A stretch of DNA of 48,491 nucleotides from Leishmania donovani (Eukaryota > Euglenozoa > Kinetoplastea > Trypanosomatida > Trypanosomatidae): NCBI RefSeq assembly GCF_000227135.1, contig NC_018242.1, positions 445,546 through 494,036 of the forward strand. Reading direction: 5' to 3'. Made by a program: the position numbers and the translations under genes. The notes beneath the pieces were generated by a model. That model was not told where the DNA came from, did no database searches, and worked only from the letters and a program-made list of their open reading frames with translations. How positions within the stretch are numbered: the stretch's first letter is position 1; the number at the start of each line of letters is the position of its first letter. Below, piece by piece: positions 1 to 10,094 of this stretch.

Positions 1-182
1 GGGTCCGCGAAGTGCCGCGCCGTGAAGTCGTCCGTCGACCGGAACACGTACTCGACCAGCACGACAACGCTGAGGATGAAGGCGCCGTGGAAGCGCAGCG
101 AGGCAAAACGTGCACCACGTGCGCCACGGATCTTGCGGTGGTCCTTGCGCTTCCACCACTGCTCCGGCCAAAACACGGTCAT
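1..182 (-). CDS. small single-membrane-span protein, 3'-truncated by window edge
   Basis: The first 60 codons of a small protein that is complete at 2572-2922; the rest lies outside the window. The visible part has the basic N-terminus (MTVFWPEQWWKRKDHRK), a hydrophobic stretch around residues 32-47 (FILSVVVLVEYVF) and the start of the tail. The ATG is at 182. This is a separate genomic copy and not an assembly echo: its upstream DNA differs from the other copies by one base at about 240 and diverges fully after about 257. It lies downstream of tryparedoxin peroxidase copy 1 in the same direction, so peroxidase and small protein alternate. I do not recognise the family; a small mitochondrial or ER membrane protein is possible. 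Confidence 0.6.
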   Translation of the reverse strand, partial: MTVFWPEQWWKRKDHRKIRGARGARFASLRFHGAFILSVVVLVEYVFRSTDDFTARHFAD

Positions 183-1358
183 GGCCCGGTGTGGGTGTGG
201 GTGCGGTGCTGGTGGCGACTGACGTGTGCACGGGTAGCACTGCGTGTCTGAGTGTGCGTCTGCGTGTAGGCAGTGGCCTGCTCCATGACCGCCCGTTCAT
301 GCGCTCCGAGGCGGGAGGGGGTGGGCAACAGGAAAGTGCGGCCGTAGAGAGTCGCAGCTGGGAGCACAAGAGTGTATTAAAGGAGTGGAGATGCCAGGGG
401 TGCAAGGTGTTGCGCAGGTGGGGGGAGGTCGTCTGAAGGGAGAAGAGTGCGAGGTTAGGGCATTTCGCAGTCGCGCGTGTAAATGGTGGCCCAGGGGGTG
501 GGCGTTGGGTGGGAGGAAGTGGCAGAGTGGTGGGGATGCTTGTGTGCGTTGACCCGCGCGTAGGCACATCGAACACGGAGAGGCGGTTACGGGCCATCCC
601 ACGTGACGCCGCATCCGAGGCACGTGCTGTGTGCTGAGCAGGAGCCGTTGTTTAGTGTGTGCACCCCCGGCTGAGGGACACGATGAGGAGAGAGCGAGCA
701 CAAATCACGCAAAGACAGGTGAAAGCTAAGAGGGAGGTCGTGTAAAGCTTGGATTTCCTGCGCCGAGCTCCAGTAGACGTCGGCGTATGGAGAAGAGGTG
801 GGCGGGCCTTGTGCTTGTGCTGGCGTGTCTGCAGGTTTAGGGTGGTGTTTTTTTTTTTTTGGGGGGGGGGGAGTGCATGTACATGTATATCGTGTATGTT
901 GCCACGCACGCACACGCTCTGGCTCACCTGCAGACACGCTCAGTCTGTCGCGTACACCAAACGCGTGCACAGTGGGTACACGCGCCGCATATAAATATAT
1001 AAGGCATCAGAGGACAAAGAAAACAGAAGAAATGAAGGGAAGCAAGTAGGTACCCGTGCCTGGGGATCTCTTGTAGCGGCAGAGGGGACGTTGGGAGGAA
1101 AGGGTGTGGGTGGTGTCGGCGGTCGTGGTGGTGGGGGCTGCGCGTGTGAGTGTGCGCATCGGCACGGCAGGCACAGAAGCCCACGAACACAGGGGCGTGA
1201 GAGCACACCTACGCACCTCCTCCTTCAGCAAGCAGCGGCGCTCGCGGAAAAAAAAGAAAAAAAAACTATAGAACTGTGTTGAAATAGGGAAGGGAGGCTA
1301 AAGAGCCGGGGTGTGTACGCCCAGCTGTGAGAGAGAGGTAAGCCGCAACATCTGCTCC
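183..1358. other. intergenic region, no gene seen
   Basis: About 1.2 kb between tryparedoxin peroxidase copy 1 and the next small-protein copy. It holds simple-sequence tracts: a T12 run followed by a G run near 849-871, and A-rich/purine tracts near 1249-1268 that read as polypyrimidine on the coding (minus) strand. Short open frames on both strands are low-complexity and look non-coding. It would carry the 3' UTR of the peroxidase and the splice-acceptor region of the small-protein gene. Confidence 0.6.
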
Positions 1359-1931
1359 TTACTTATTGTGATCGACCTTCAGGCCAGGGTCGCCCTTCTT
1401 CCAGTTCGCGGGGCACACCTCGCCGTGCTTCTCCACGAACTGAAAAGCCTCCAGCAGGCGCAGAACCTCCTCCACGTTGCGGCCCACCGGCATGTCGTTG
1501 ACGGTGATCTGGCGCACCATGCCATTGGGGTCGATGATGAAGAGACCGCGGTAGGCCACGCCCTGTTTCTCCTCCAGCACGCCGTAGGCACGAGCGATGC
1601 TCTTGGTCTTGTCGGCCAGCATTGGAATCGCCATGGCGCCGAGGCCTCCCTTCTTGCGGTCCTGCAGCGTCCACTGCAGGTGCGCGTACTCGCTGTCCAT
1701 GGAGCACGCGAGGACCTCGCAGTTGAGCTCGTTGAAGCGACTCACGTTTTCGGAGAACGCGATGATCTCTGTCGGGCACACGAAGGTGANNNNNNNNNNN
1801 NNNNNNNNNNNNNNNNNNNNNNNNNNNNNNNNNNNNNNNNNNNNNNNNNNNNNNNNNNNNNNNNNNNNNNNNNNNNNNNNNNNNNNNNNNNNNNNNNNNN
1901 NNNNNNNNNNNNNNNNNNNNNNNNNNNNNNN
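1359..1931 (-). CDS. TXNPx: tryparedoxin peroxidase (2-Cys peroxiredoxin), copy 1, short C-terminus, N-terminal part in a gap
   Basis: Cytosolic 2-Cys peroxiredoxin that reduces hydroperoxides with electrons from trypanothione via tryparedoxin. Visible sequence runs from TFVCPTE, which holds the peroxidatic Cys (Cys52 in copy 2 numbering), through the GGLG loop to the resolving-Cys motif GEVCPANW. The 5' 140 or so bases fall in the 211-N gap at 1790-2000, so the start near 1931 is projected from copy 2 and is approximate. Copies 1 and 2 are nearly identical up to codon 180, then differ abruptly: this copy ends GDPGLKVDHNK, about 190 residues in all, and lacks the GYFSKQ tail. Without the C-terminal YF element it should resist over-oxidation better (family knowledge, inferred here). 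Confidence 0.85.
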   Translation of the reverse strand, partial: XXXXXXXXXXXXXXXXXXXXXXXXXXXXXXXXXXXXXXXXXXXXXXXXTFVCPTEIIAFSENVSRFNELNCEVLACSMDSEYAHLQWTLQDRKKGGLGAMAIPMLADKTKSIARAYGVLEEKQGVAYRGLFIIDPNGMVRQITVNDMPVGRNVEEVLRLLEAFQFVEKHGEVCPANWKKGDPGLKVDHNK

Positions 1932-2000
1932 NNNNNNNNNNNNNNNNNNNNNNNNNNNNNNNNNNNNNNNNNNNNNNNNNNNNNNNNNNNNNNNNNNNNN
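1790..2000. other. assembly gap (211 N) inside tryparedoxin peroxidase copy 1
   Basis: A run of 211 N. By comparison with copy 2, base 1789 corresponds to 6347 and base 2001 to 6567, so about 219 bases are expected. The close match suggests a gap sized from read pairs, with no missing gene. Confidence 0.95.
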
Positions 2001-2571
2001 TGTGCGTGAGGCGAGGGCGAATATGGGTTGGGAGCCGATGGATATATACGAGCGGTGATCCTGCGTGTGCGTGTGCGCATGTGTTGTGTGGGTTGTGGGG
2101 GCGGCGCGCGAGAGGGTTGGGGGGGGGATTGGTGAGGGGAGGAGGGATGGAAGGGGAAGGGGAAGGGCAAGCGTGCAAGAAAGGGTGATCAAGCGGCTAG
2201 CAAGGGAGATAGCTGGACATAACAGTCGGGACCTTCGCGTGCCTGGGGGCTCGGCAGAGCGCCGGCGTGTGCTCAAACCGAATTCGTGACTGGCGGTGAA
2301 GCAGGGCGTGCACACATGTGCGACTCGGCTAGAGAGACGAGCCGATCGCCGTGCCGCCCGTGCCGATATAGTGCTGCTGCGGCCCGCGGCAAGTGATCGG
2401 CGTGGACGCCGTCAGCAGGCCTTGCGCCGTTGGCGCTCAGCTACCGAGAGGGGCGCGCACCGCCCTGCTGTGCGCGTGCCTTTCTCTGGTGCGGGAGCGG
2501 GCATACGCGCCGCGAGAGCGGAGTTAGCGGCATCAGGGCAACGCGTAGGTGAGCTCGCCTCGGATGTCTGG
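2001..2571. other. intergenic region upstream of tryparedoxin peroxidase copy 1
   Basis: Bases 2001-2165 match 6567-6731, the region upstream of copy 2, so the duplicated unit includes the 5' flank of the peroxidase. After about 2166 the two diverge. The remaining 400 bases towards the small-protein stop codon are unique here; I see no gene in them. Confidence 0.6.
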
Positions 2572-2922
2572 TCATCCCGAGAGACGGTCCTCTCCGCGGA
2601 GGCCCTTGAGGTCGAGGGGACCGCTCCGCGGTAGGTGCGCTGGCGCCTCGCGCTCCAGCTCAAGCGACTTCAAGTGCGGCATCTCGCTTGTCATCGAGTA
2701 CCCGAGCGACGTGGGCAGCGGCGGCGGCGCCAGCACTGGCGGGTCCGCGAAGTGCCGCGCCGTGAAGTCGTCCGTCGACCGGAACACGTACTCGACCAGC
2801 ACGACAACGCTGAGGATGAAGGCGCCGTGGAAGCGCAGCGAGGCAAAACGTGCACCACGTGCGCCACGGATCTTGCGGTGGTCCTTGCGCTTCCACCACT
2901 GCTCCGGCCAAAACACGGTCAT
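2572..2922 (-). CDS. small single-membrane-span protein, 116 residues
   Basis: Complete 116-codon gene with ATG at 2922. The N-terminus is basic and Trp-rich (FWPEQWWKRKDHRK), followed by one hydrophobic stretch at about 32-47 (FILSVVVLVEYVF), then a Pro-rich linker (PPVLAPPPLP) and a polar tail. No catalytic motif is visible. The shape fits a single-pass membrane protein with a short positive N-terminus, for example an accessory subunit of a mitochondrial complex, but this is a guess. It sits between two tryparedoxin peroxidase genes on the same strand; my recollection is that L. major chromosome 15 shows the same alternation with hypothetical genes. A candidate splice acceptor AG is at 3014-3015 after a CT-rich tract. 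Confidence 0.7.
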   Translation of the reverse strand: MTVFWPEQWWKRKDHRKIRGARGARFASLRFHGAFILSVVVLVEYVFRSTDDFTARHFADPPVLAPPPLPTSLGYSMTSEMPHLKSLELEREAPAHLPRSGPLDLKGLRGEDRLSG

Positions 2923-3059
2923 GGCCCGGTGTGGGTGTGGGTGCGGTGCTGGTGGCGACTGACGTGTGCACGGGTAGCAATGCGTGTCTGAGTGTGCGTG
3001 CTTGCTTATCCGGCTGTGGGGTGTGTGGCGAGAGGCAGAGAGGCAGAGGTGGGGTGATG

Positions 3060-3158
3060 NNNNNNNNNNNNNNNNNNNNNNNNNNNNNNNNNNNNNNNNN
3101 NNNNNNNNNNNNNNNNNNNNNNNNNNNNNNNNNNNNNNNNNNNNNNNNNNNNNNNNNN
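3060..3158. other. assembly gap (99 N) with identical flanks
   Basis: Exactly 99 N. The 309 bases before it (2751-3059) are repeated after it (3159-3467), which is the mark of two overlapping contig ends that were not merged. Confidence 0.9.
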
Positions 3159-3330
3159 AGTGCCGCGCCGTGAAGTCGTCCGTCGACCGGAACACGTACT
3201 CGACCAGCACGACAACGCTGAGGATGAAGGCGCCGTGGAAGCGCAGCGAGGCAAAACGTGCACCACGTGCGCCACGGATCTTGCGGTGGTCCTTGCGCTT
3301 CCACCACTGCTCCGGCCAAAACACGGTCAT
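3159..3330 (-). CDS. partial second image of the small membrane protein (probable contig overlap)
   Basis: The first 57 codons of the 116-residue protein, ATG at 3330, running into the N gap. The sequence, including upstream DNA to 3467, matches 2751-3059. The likeliest reading is that this and the 2572-2922 gene are the same locus seen from two contigs. A true tandem copy cannot be excluded from sequence alone. Confidence 0.5.
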
Positions 3331-5489
<2,159 letters not shown>

Positions 5490-5750
5490 TTACTGTTTGC
5501 TGAAGTACCCCTCGACAGACGCCTTCGGCTCCGGCTTCATCGTGGGGGCGCCCTTCTTCCAGTTCGCGGGGCACACCTCGCCGTGCTTCTCCACGAACTG
5601 AAAAGCCTCCAGCAGGCGCAGAACCTCCTCCACGTTGCGGCCCACCGGCATGTCGTTGACGGTGATCTGGCGCACCATGCCATTGGGGTCGATGATGAAG
5701 AGACCGCGGTAGGCCACGCCCTGTTTCTCCTCCAGCACGCCGTAGGCACG
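5490..5750 (-). CDS. TXNPx: partial image of tryparedoxin peroxidase 3' end (probable contig overlap)
   Basis: Encodes the C-terminal 87 residues of tryparedoxin peroxidase, including the resolving-Cys motif GEVCPANW and the tail ending GYFSKQ, and runs into a 99-N gap. Bases 5450-5750 are identical to 5850-6150 in the complete gene just past the gap. This is most simply the same gene on two contigs. If a real extra copy existed, it would be a third peroxidase in the array. Confidence 0.55.
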   Translation of the reverse strand, partial: RAYGVLEEKQGVAYRGLFIIDPNGMVRQITVNDMPVGRNVEEVLRLLEAFQFVEKHGEVCPANWKKGAPTMKPEPKASVEGYFSKQ

Positions 5751-5849
5751 NNNNNNNNNNNNNNNNNNNNNNNNNNNNNNNNNNNNNNNNNNNNNNNNNN
5801 NNNNNNNNNNNNNNNNNNNNNNNNNNNNNNNNNNNNNNNNNNNNNNNNN
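5751..5849. other. assembly gap (99 N) with identical flanks
   Basis: Exactly 99 N; the 301 bases before it (5450-5750) are repeated directly after it (5850-6150). Confidence 0.9.
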
Positions 5850-5889
5850 GGCGGGTGGGGTCACACTGATTCCTGTGAAACTCACAGGT

Positions 5890-6489
5890 TTACTGTTTGC
5901 TGAAGTACCCCTCGACAGACGCCTTCGGCTCCGGCTTCATCGTGGGGGCGCCCTTCTTCCAGTTCGCGGGGCACACCTCGCCGTGCTTCTCCACGAACTG
6001 AAAAGCCTCCAGCAGGCGCAGAACCTCCTCCACGTTGCGGCCCACCGGCATGTCGTTGACGGTGATCTGGCGCACCATGCCATTGGGGTCGATGATGAAG
6101 AGACCGCGGTAGGCCACGCCCTGTTTCTCCTCCAGCACGCCGTAGGCACGAGCGATGCTCTTGGTCTTGTCGGCCAGCATTGGAATCGCCATGGCGCCGA
6201 GGCCGCCCTTCTTGCGGTCCTGCAGCGTCCACTGCAGGTGCGCGTACTCGCTGTCCATGGAGCACGCGAGGACCTCGCAGTTGAGCTCGTTGAAGCGACT
6301 CACGTTTTCGGAGAACGCGATGATCTCTGTCGGGCACACGAAGGTGAAGTCGAGCGGGTAGAAGAAGAGCACGACCCACTTGCCCTTGTAGGCGGCGAGG
6401 CTGATCTTCTTGAAGCTGCCGTTGGGCATGAGCGCCACCTCCTCGAAGGGCGGCGCGGGAGAGTTGATCTTGGCGTCACCGCAGGACAT
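5890..6489 (-). CDS. TXNPx: tryparedoxin peroxidase (2-Cys peroxiredoxin), copy 2, full length
   Basis: Complete 199-residue typical 2-Cys peroxiredoxin, the usual length for cytosolic trypanosomatid enzymes. It reduces hydrogen peroxide and organic or peroxynitrite-type oxidants using tryparedoxin, itself reduced by trypanothione. The peroxidatic Cys52 sits in FVCPTE, the resolving Cys173 in GEVCPANW, with GGLG at 95-98 and YF at 195-196. GGLG plus YF is the pair known to make eukaryotic 2-Cys peroxiredoxins prone to over-oxidation. No signal or mitochondrial presequence is seen (starts MSCGDAKINS). ATG at 6489 is 14 bases downstream of a strong splice acceptor. The sequence is, from memory, extremely close to the L. 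major enzyme. Confidence 0.95.
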   Translation of the reverse strand: MSCGDAKINSPAPPFEEVALMPNGSFKKISLAAYKGKWVVLFFYPLDFTFVCPTEIIAFSENVSRFNELNCEVLACSMDSEYAHLQWTLQDRKKGGLGAMAIPMLADKTKSIARAYGVLEEKQGVAYRGLFIIDPNGMVRQITVNDMPVGRNVEEVLRLLEAFQFVEKHGEVCPANWKKGAPTMKPEPKASVEGYFSKQ

Positions 6490-6502
6490 GGCTGGCTGGT
6501 GG

Positions 6503-6536
6503 CTGCGAGGGGGGCGCGGGGAGGGAGAAAACAAAG
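6503..6536 (-). promoter_or_regulatory. polypyrimidine tract and spliced-leader acceptor of tryparedoxin peroxidase copy 2
   Basis: On the coding strand a tract of T, C-rich sequence (TTTGTTTTCTCCCTCCCC, then a C run) ends in CAG, with AG at 6503-6504. It would give a very short 5' UTR of about 13 bases. Trypanosomatid genes are processed by trans-splicing at such sites. Confidence 0.6.
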
Positions 6537-7891
6537 ATGGGTGTGGAGAGCGCTGGGAGAGGGGCGTGTGCGTGAGGCGAGGGCGAATATGGGTTGGGAG
6601 CCGATGGATATATACGAGCGGTGATCCTGCGTGTGCGTGTGCGCATGTGTTGTGTGGGTTGTGGGGGCGGCGCGCGAGAGGGTTGGGGGGGGGGGATTGG
6701 TGAGGAGAGGAGGGACGGAAGGGGAAGGGGTGTGTCGCTATCAATGGGAGGCATCGCTTGAAGCACATCCAAAGGCGTAGCATGGGACTAATCAAATGAG
6801 GGCTCATGACNNNNNNNNNNNNNNNNNNNNNNNNNNNNNNNNNNNNNNNNNNNNNNNNNNNNNNNNNNNNNNNNNNNNNNNNNNNNNNNNNNNNNNNNNN
6901 NNNNNNNNNGATGGGTGTGGAGAGCGCTGGGAGAGGGGCGTGTGCGTGAGGCGAGGGCGAATATGGGTTGGGAGCCGATGGATATATACGAGCGGTGATC
7001 CTGCGTGTGCGTGTGCGCATGTGTTGTGTGGGTTGTGGGGGCGGCGCGCGAGAGGGTTGGGGGGGGGGGATTGGTGAGGAGAGGAGGGACGGAAGGGGAA
7101 GGGGTGTGTCGCTATCAATGGGAGGCATCGCTTGAAGCACATCCAAAGGCGTAGCATGGGACTAATCAAATGAGGGCTCATGACGGGGGGGGGTGGCAGG
7201 AGTTGGAAGAAGCAGCCGACCCTCATCACCGCTTCCCTCCGTCGAGGCCGACTTTGGACGCTGGTACGAGGCACTCGAAATGGAGGGAAGCTGAGGAAGC
7301 AGCGCATGCGTCTGAGTGTGAGATTCTGGGGAGTAGCGGCCCCTGCTCCCTGTCGCTGGCCTTTCTCTTTTCTCTGTGTGGTGAGACGTGACCTGTGATC
7401 AAGAGCCAGGGCCAAAAAGCAAAAAAAAAACAACGGCGGCCCGGCTTCGAAAGGGGCCGGCGTAGGCGCGTGAGGGGGTGGTGGTGCGGAGAAGCGAGCA
7501 GGGCCGGCGTTTGTGACTCTCGTGTGTGCTTGTGTGCTGCTGCTGCCCGTTGTCGCGATGCACTCATTACGAGTTCATCATCGCGTGCATGCGGCCTTCG
7601 TTAGGAGAGCGCGCAAGGGCGTCGCCAGCTGTCAAGGGACTTGCACCGAGGAAGGGAGGCCCTTCATCCGCCCCCCCCCTCCCCCGGCCCTTGCAAACGG
7701 GAAATCCGCCAGGAGCTCTTCCCATCACTACCGCACCGGGAATCTGTTGTGCAGTGCCGACGTGCCCCAAACAACCACGGCACGCGCGCCTTTTCGCGTT
7801 TTCTCCTCTTCTTCGTGCGGTGACACAGCCCACTGGCCATGTAGACGACGATAGCGAGGAGCACCGTCGCCCTTTTCCCATACCATCCACA
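6537..7891. other. intergenic region between TFIIB and tryparedoxin peroxidase copy 2
   Basis: After removing the duplicated 275 bases at the gap, about 1 kb remains. It has a G11 run near 6685 (seen again near 7059), pyrimidine-rich minus-strand tracts, and no open frame with coding character. It holds the 3' UTR of TFIIB and the 5' flank of the peroxidase. Confidence 0.6.
6811..6909. other. assembly gap (99 N) with identical flanks
   Basis: Exactly 99 N; bases 6536-6810 are repeated as 6910-7184, a 275-base overlap. Confidence 0.9.
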
Positions 7892-9178
7892 TCACCGCTC
7901 CTGCGACGCCGAGGACGGTGGCACTTGTGGAGTAGTGGAGCGGCTGCGACTGCGCTTCCGGTTACCCCCAGCGATGTTTGGCGCCGACGGCGCGCTGGTC
8001 GGTATTGGCTCCGATTTCACTGGTGCGTAGGACTTGGTGTCCTCCGTCTTCACGGTCATGCTCACCACAGCCTCACCCATGGTATGGACGGCAGCCATCG
8101 CGAACTCTGGCGTCTGCATGAGCCGCTCAAACTCGGGCCGGATCAGCGGGACCGCCCTCTCCGCCACCCGCATAAGCTTCTCCACGCGCACCGGCTGCAG
8201 ATGCGCGCTGGACGCAAAGCCGCTGTACAAGGTGGCGCGTGACGGCTCGGCGCTCGGGTCGGCGGGCGGCGGTGGTTTGTTTGGCCACCGCAGCCGCGGC
8301 TCTGTGCGCGCCAGCAACACTGCCATGACCACCTTTTCCGCCTCCACGAACACCGCCAGCTCCGACGCGCCGGGGCCAGGCTTGCTTTCGCACTGACGTA
8401 TCGCGCGGAAGAGGGCAAGGCAGGGCATCTCGTAGCGGATGAGAGGCAGCTGCAGCAGCCGCACGTAGTAATGGATCAGATTCGGCGCGTAGTGTTTCGC
8501 CATCTGCGCCATCTCCTCGCCCAGGTTCGTCGCATCGAGGATTTCTTGCCGTCGGGACTCCACATCCTTGAGCGTCCCATCCAACACGCGCATCTCGCTC
8601 AACGGGATCGGCTGCCCCAGGCGTTCGGCCGCCAACATCACGGACGCCGCCGCCACCTCCGTCTGATGCTCAACTCGCATGCCACGCTCTCGGCGAAATC
8701 CGACGAAGTGCTTCGCCAAGGCAATGGCGTCGCGCAAGATTGCCTCGTCATGGCGACGAGAAAGACGGAAGAACACCTCCAGTTGAGCCGACATTCGCGG
8801 ATGAAGTTTGGTCTTCGCGTACTTGGCTGTGTCGCCGAACGGACCCGCGCTAAAGGCCGAAGCGGCAGCGTTGGGGTGCCGCAAGAGGCCTGCAGCGGCG
8901 GCCGCCGCTTCCTCTCGGGTCAAACCTGCATTCCTTGCCGTCGCACGGCCAATGGCGCCGCCGTTTTCAGGGTCCCAGCCGACGTCGCCGCCGCGGTCGA
9001 CGTCCGCGTACGTCGCGTCCTTCTCGAAACGCGTTGCCACGTTCTCCTCGAGACCCATCGCCACCACGGTAGCACAATTTACACATGCAGCCTCACCGCG
9101 CGCCTCGTCCGTTTCGATGCTGTCGATGGCCCCGCAGTAGGGGCAGTTCTTGCCAACGTAATCCGCGGCCGTGGCCAT
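7892..9178 (-). CDS. TFIIB: divergent trypanosomatid transcription factor IIB
   Basis: Encodes 428 residues from ATG 9178. The N-terminus is a TFIIB-type zinc ribbon with CPYC (Cys12, Cys15) and CVNC (Cys32, Cys35). After a linker comes a helical region at about 120-330 matching two cyclin folds, including RRHDEAILRDAIALAKHF and a VAAASVMLAAERLGQPI helix typical of TFIIB/BRF core repeats. The C-terminus is a Lys/Ser/Pro-rich tail with an RKRSRSRS stretch, probably nuclear localising. TFIIB recruits RNA polymerase II to promoters; in trypanosomes its best known target is the spliced-leader RNA gene. The linkage TFIIB next to tryparedoxin peroxidase matches T. brucei chromosome 9 as I recall it, which favours TFIIB over BRF1. 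Confidence 0.85.
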   Translation of the reverse strand: MATAADYVGKNCPYCGAIDSIETDEARGEAACVNCATVVAMGLEENVATRFEKDATYADVDRGGDVGWDPENGGAIGRATARNAGLTREEAAAAAAGLLRHPNAAASAFSAGPFGDTAKYAKTKLHPRMSAQLEVFFRLSRRHDEAILRDAIALAKHFVGFRRERGMRVEHQTEVAAASVMLAAERLGQPIPLSEMRVLDGTLKDVESRRQEILDATNLGEEMAQMAKHYAPNLIHYYVRLLQLPLIRYEMPCLALFRAIRQCESKPGPGASELAVFVEAEKVVMAVLLARTEPRLRWPNKPPPPADPSAEPSRATLYSGFASSAHLQPVRVEKLMRVAERAVPLIRPEFERLMQTPEFAMAAVHTMGEAVVSMTVKTEDTKSYAPVKSEPIPTSAPSAPNIAGGNRKRSRSRSTTPQVPPSSASQER

Positions 9179-10094
9179 GGCTGACAGGTATGCTGTATGG
9201 GTGTGTAGGGTGGTGGTGGTGGGGTGGGACGCCCTTCTGTCGCACGTGTGTGTGTGTGTGTGTGTGCGTAGGTGCGCGCCAGCGCAACGCACGGGAAAGG
9301 AGGAAGCACCAGCTATGTGCCCGAAAAAGGAGACGAAGGTGCGTTCACACACCCACGCCTGCACCTGTGTCCATGTACACCGAAACCACAAAGAGGAAGA
9401 AAGGGCTGATGGGGGGGGGGGAGGCCACGGCGGTGTACTTTGGACATGCGTTTGCTTGCTTTTTGTTTTGGCTGCCCTCATTCGCCGTGCTTGAGTGGGG
9501 GCCGGAAGGACGGAGTGAAGCGCAGCGTCGGAGTCTGCGGGGCGGGGCGGGGGTGCGGTGAGCACCGCCACCGCTACAGAGCGCAGCCACACTCTTGACC
9601 TTCTCCCGCGCTTCCGATGAAATCACTTTTTCGGCTTTGTGTGTGTGCGCGTGTGTGTGTGTCTTCTTCCCGTCCGCCAGCCTCTGATGGATAATCCTCC
9701 CCTCTCTCTCTCCACGTCCTCTCCCCACCGTCGCTTTCTCGAGGGTGGGTGGGCGACCACCGCCCGCCTCTGCCGTTTCACCGCCTCACGCGTCTCGCCT
9801 CCACTCTGACTCTGCCAACTCCTCCGCTGCGGCCACTGCGGCAAGGAGAAGAGATAGAGGCACCGGCGTGGTGGCAGTGAGTGAAGGTGTATGTGCATGT
9901 GCAGAGGAGAGCACAGACACACGCACACGCACATCAAGGTAGCCTCACCGCCAACGAAATGACTGCTCTTGTATCCACCACCCGTCATCGCGTCCTCCGC
10001 CACTTCTCTCACGTAGACTCTCACCAGCTCCCCTCCTCTCCTCCTCCGCCTCCTCTCGTCGCTTCTCAGCCGCAGTTGTTGCGGCTGCACATCC
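9179..10094. other. intergenic region, no gene seen
   Basis: About 0.9 kb between the giant 3156-residue gene and TFIIB. It contains a TG run near 9246-9266, a G10 run near 9411-9421 and CT-rich stretches. A weak acceptor candidate for TFIIB is the AG at 9193-9194. Open frames are short and repetitive. Confidence 0.55.

Noticed and set aside
183..1358. SIDER-type short retroposons in intergenic regions
   Set aside because: They may be present, but without alignment I cannot see the hallmark with confidence anywhere except possibly at the DIRE 5' end.
3159..3330. Third genuine copy of the small membrane protein
   Set aside because: Identical flanks around a fixed 99-N gap make an unmerged contig overlap more likely; kept only as a low-confidence partial feature.
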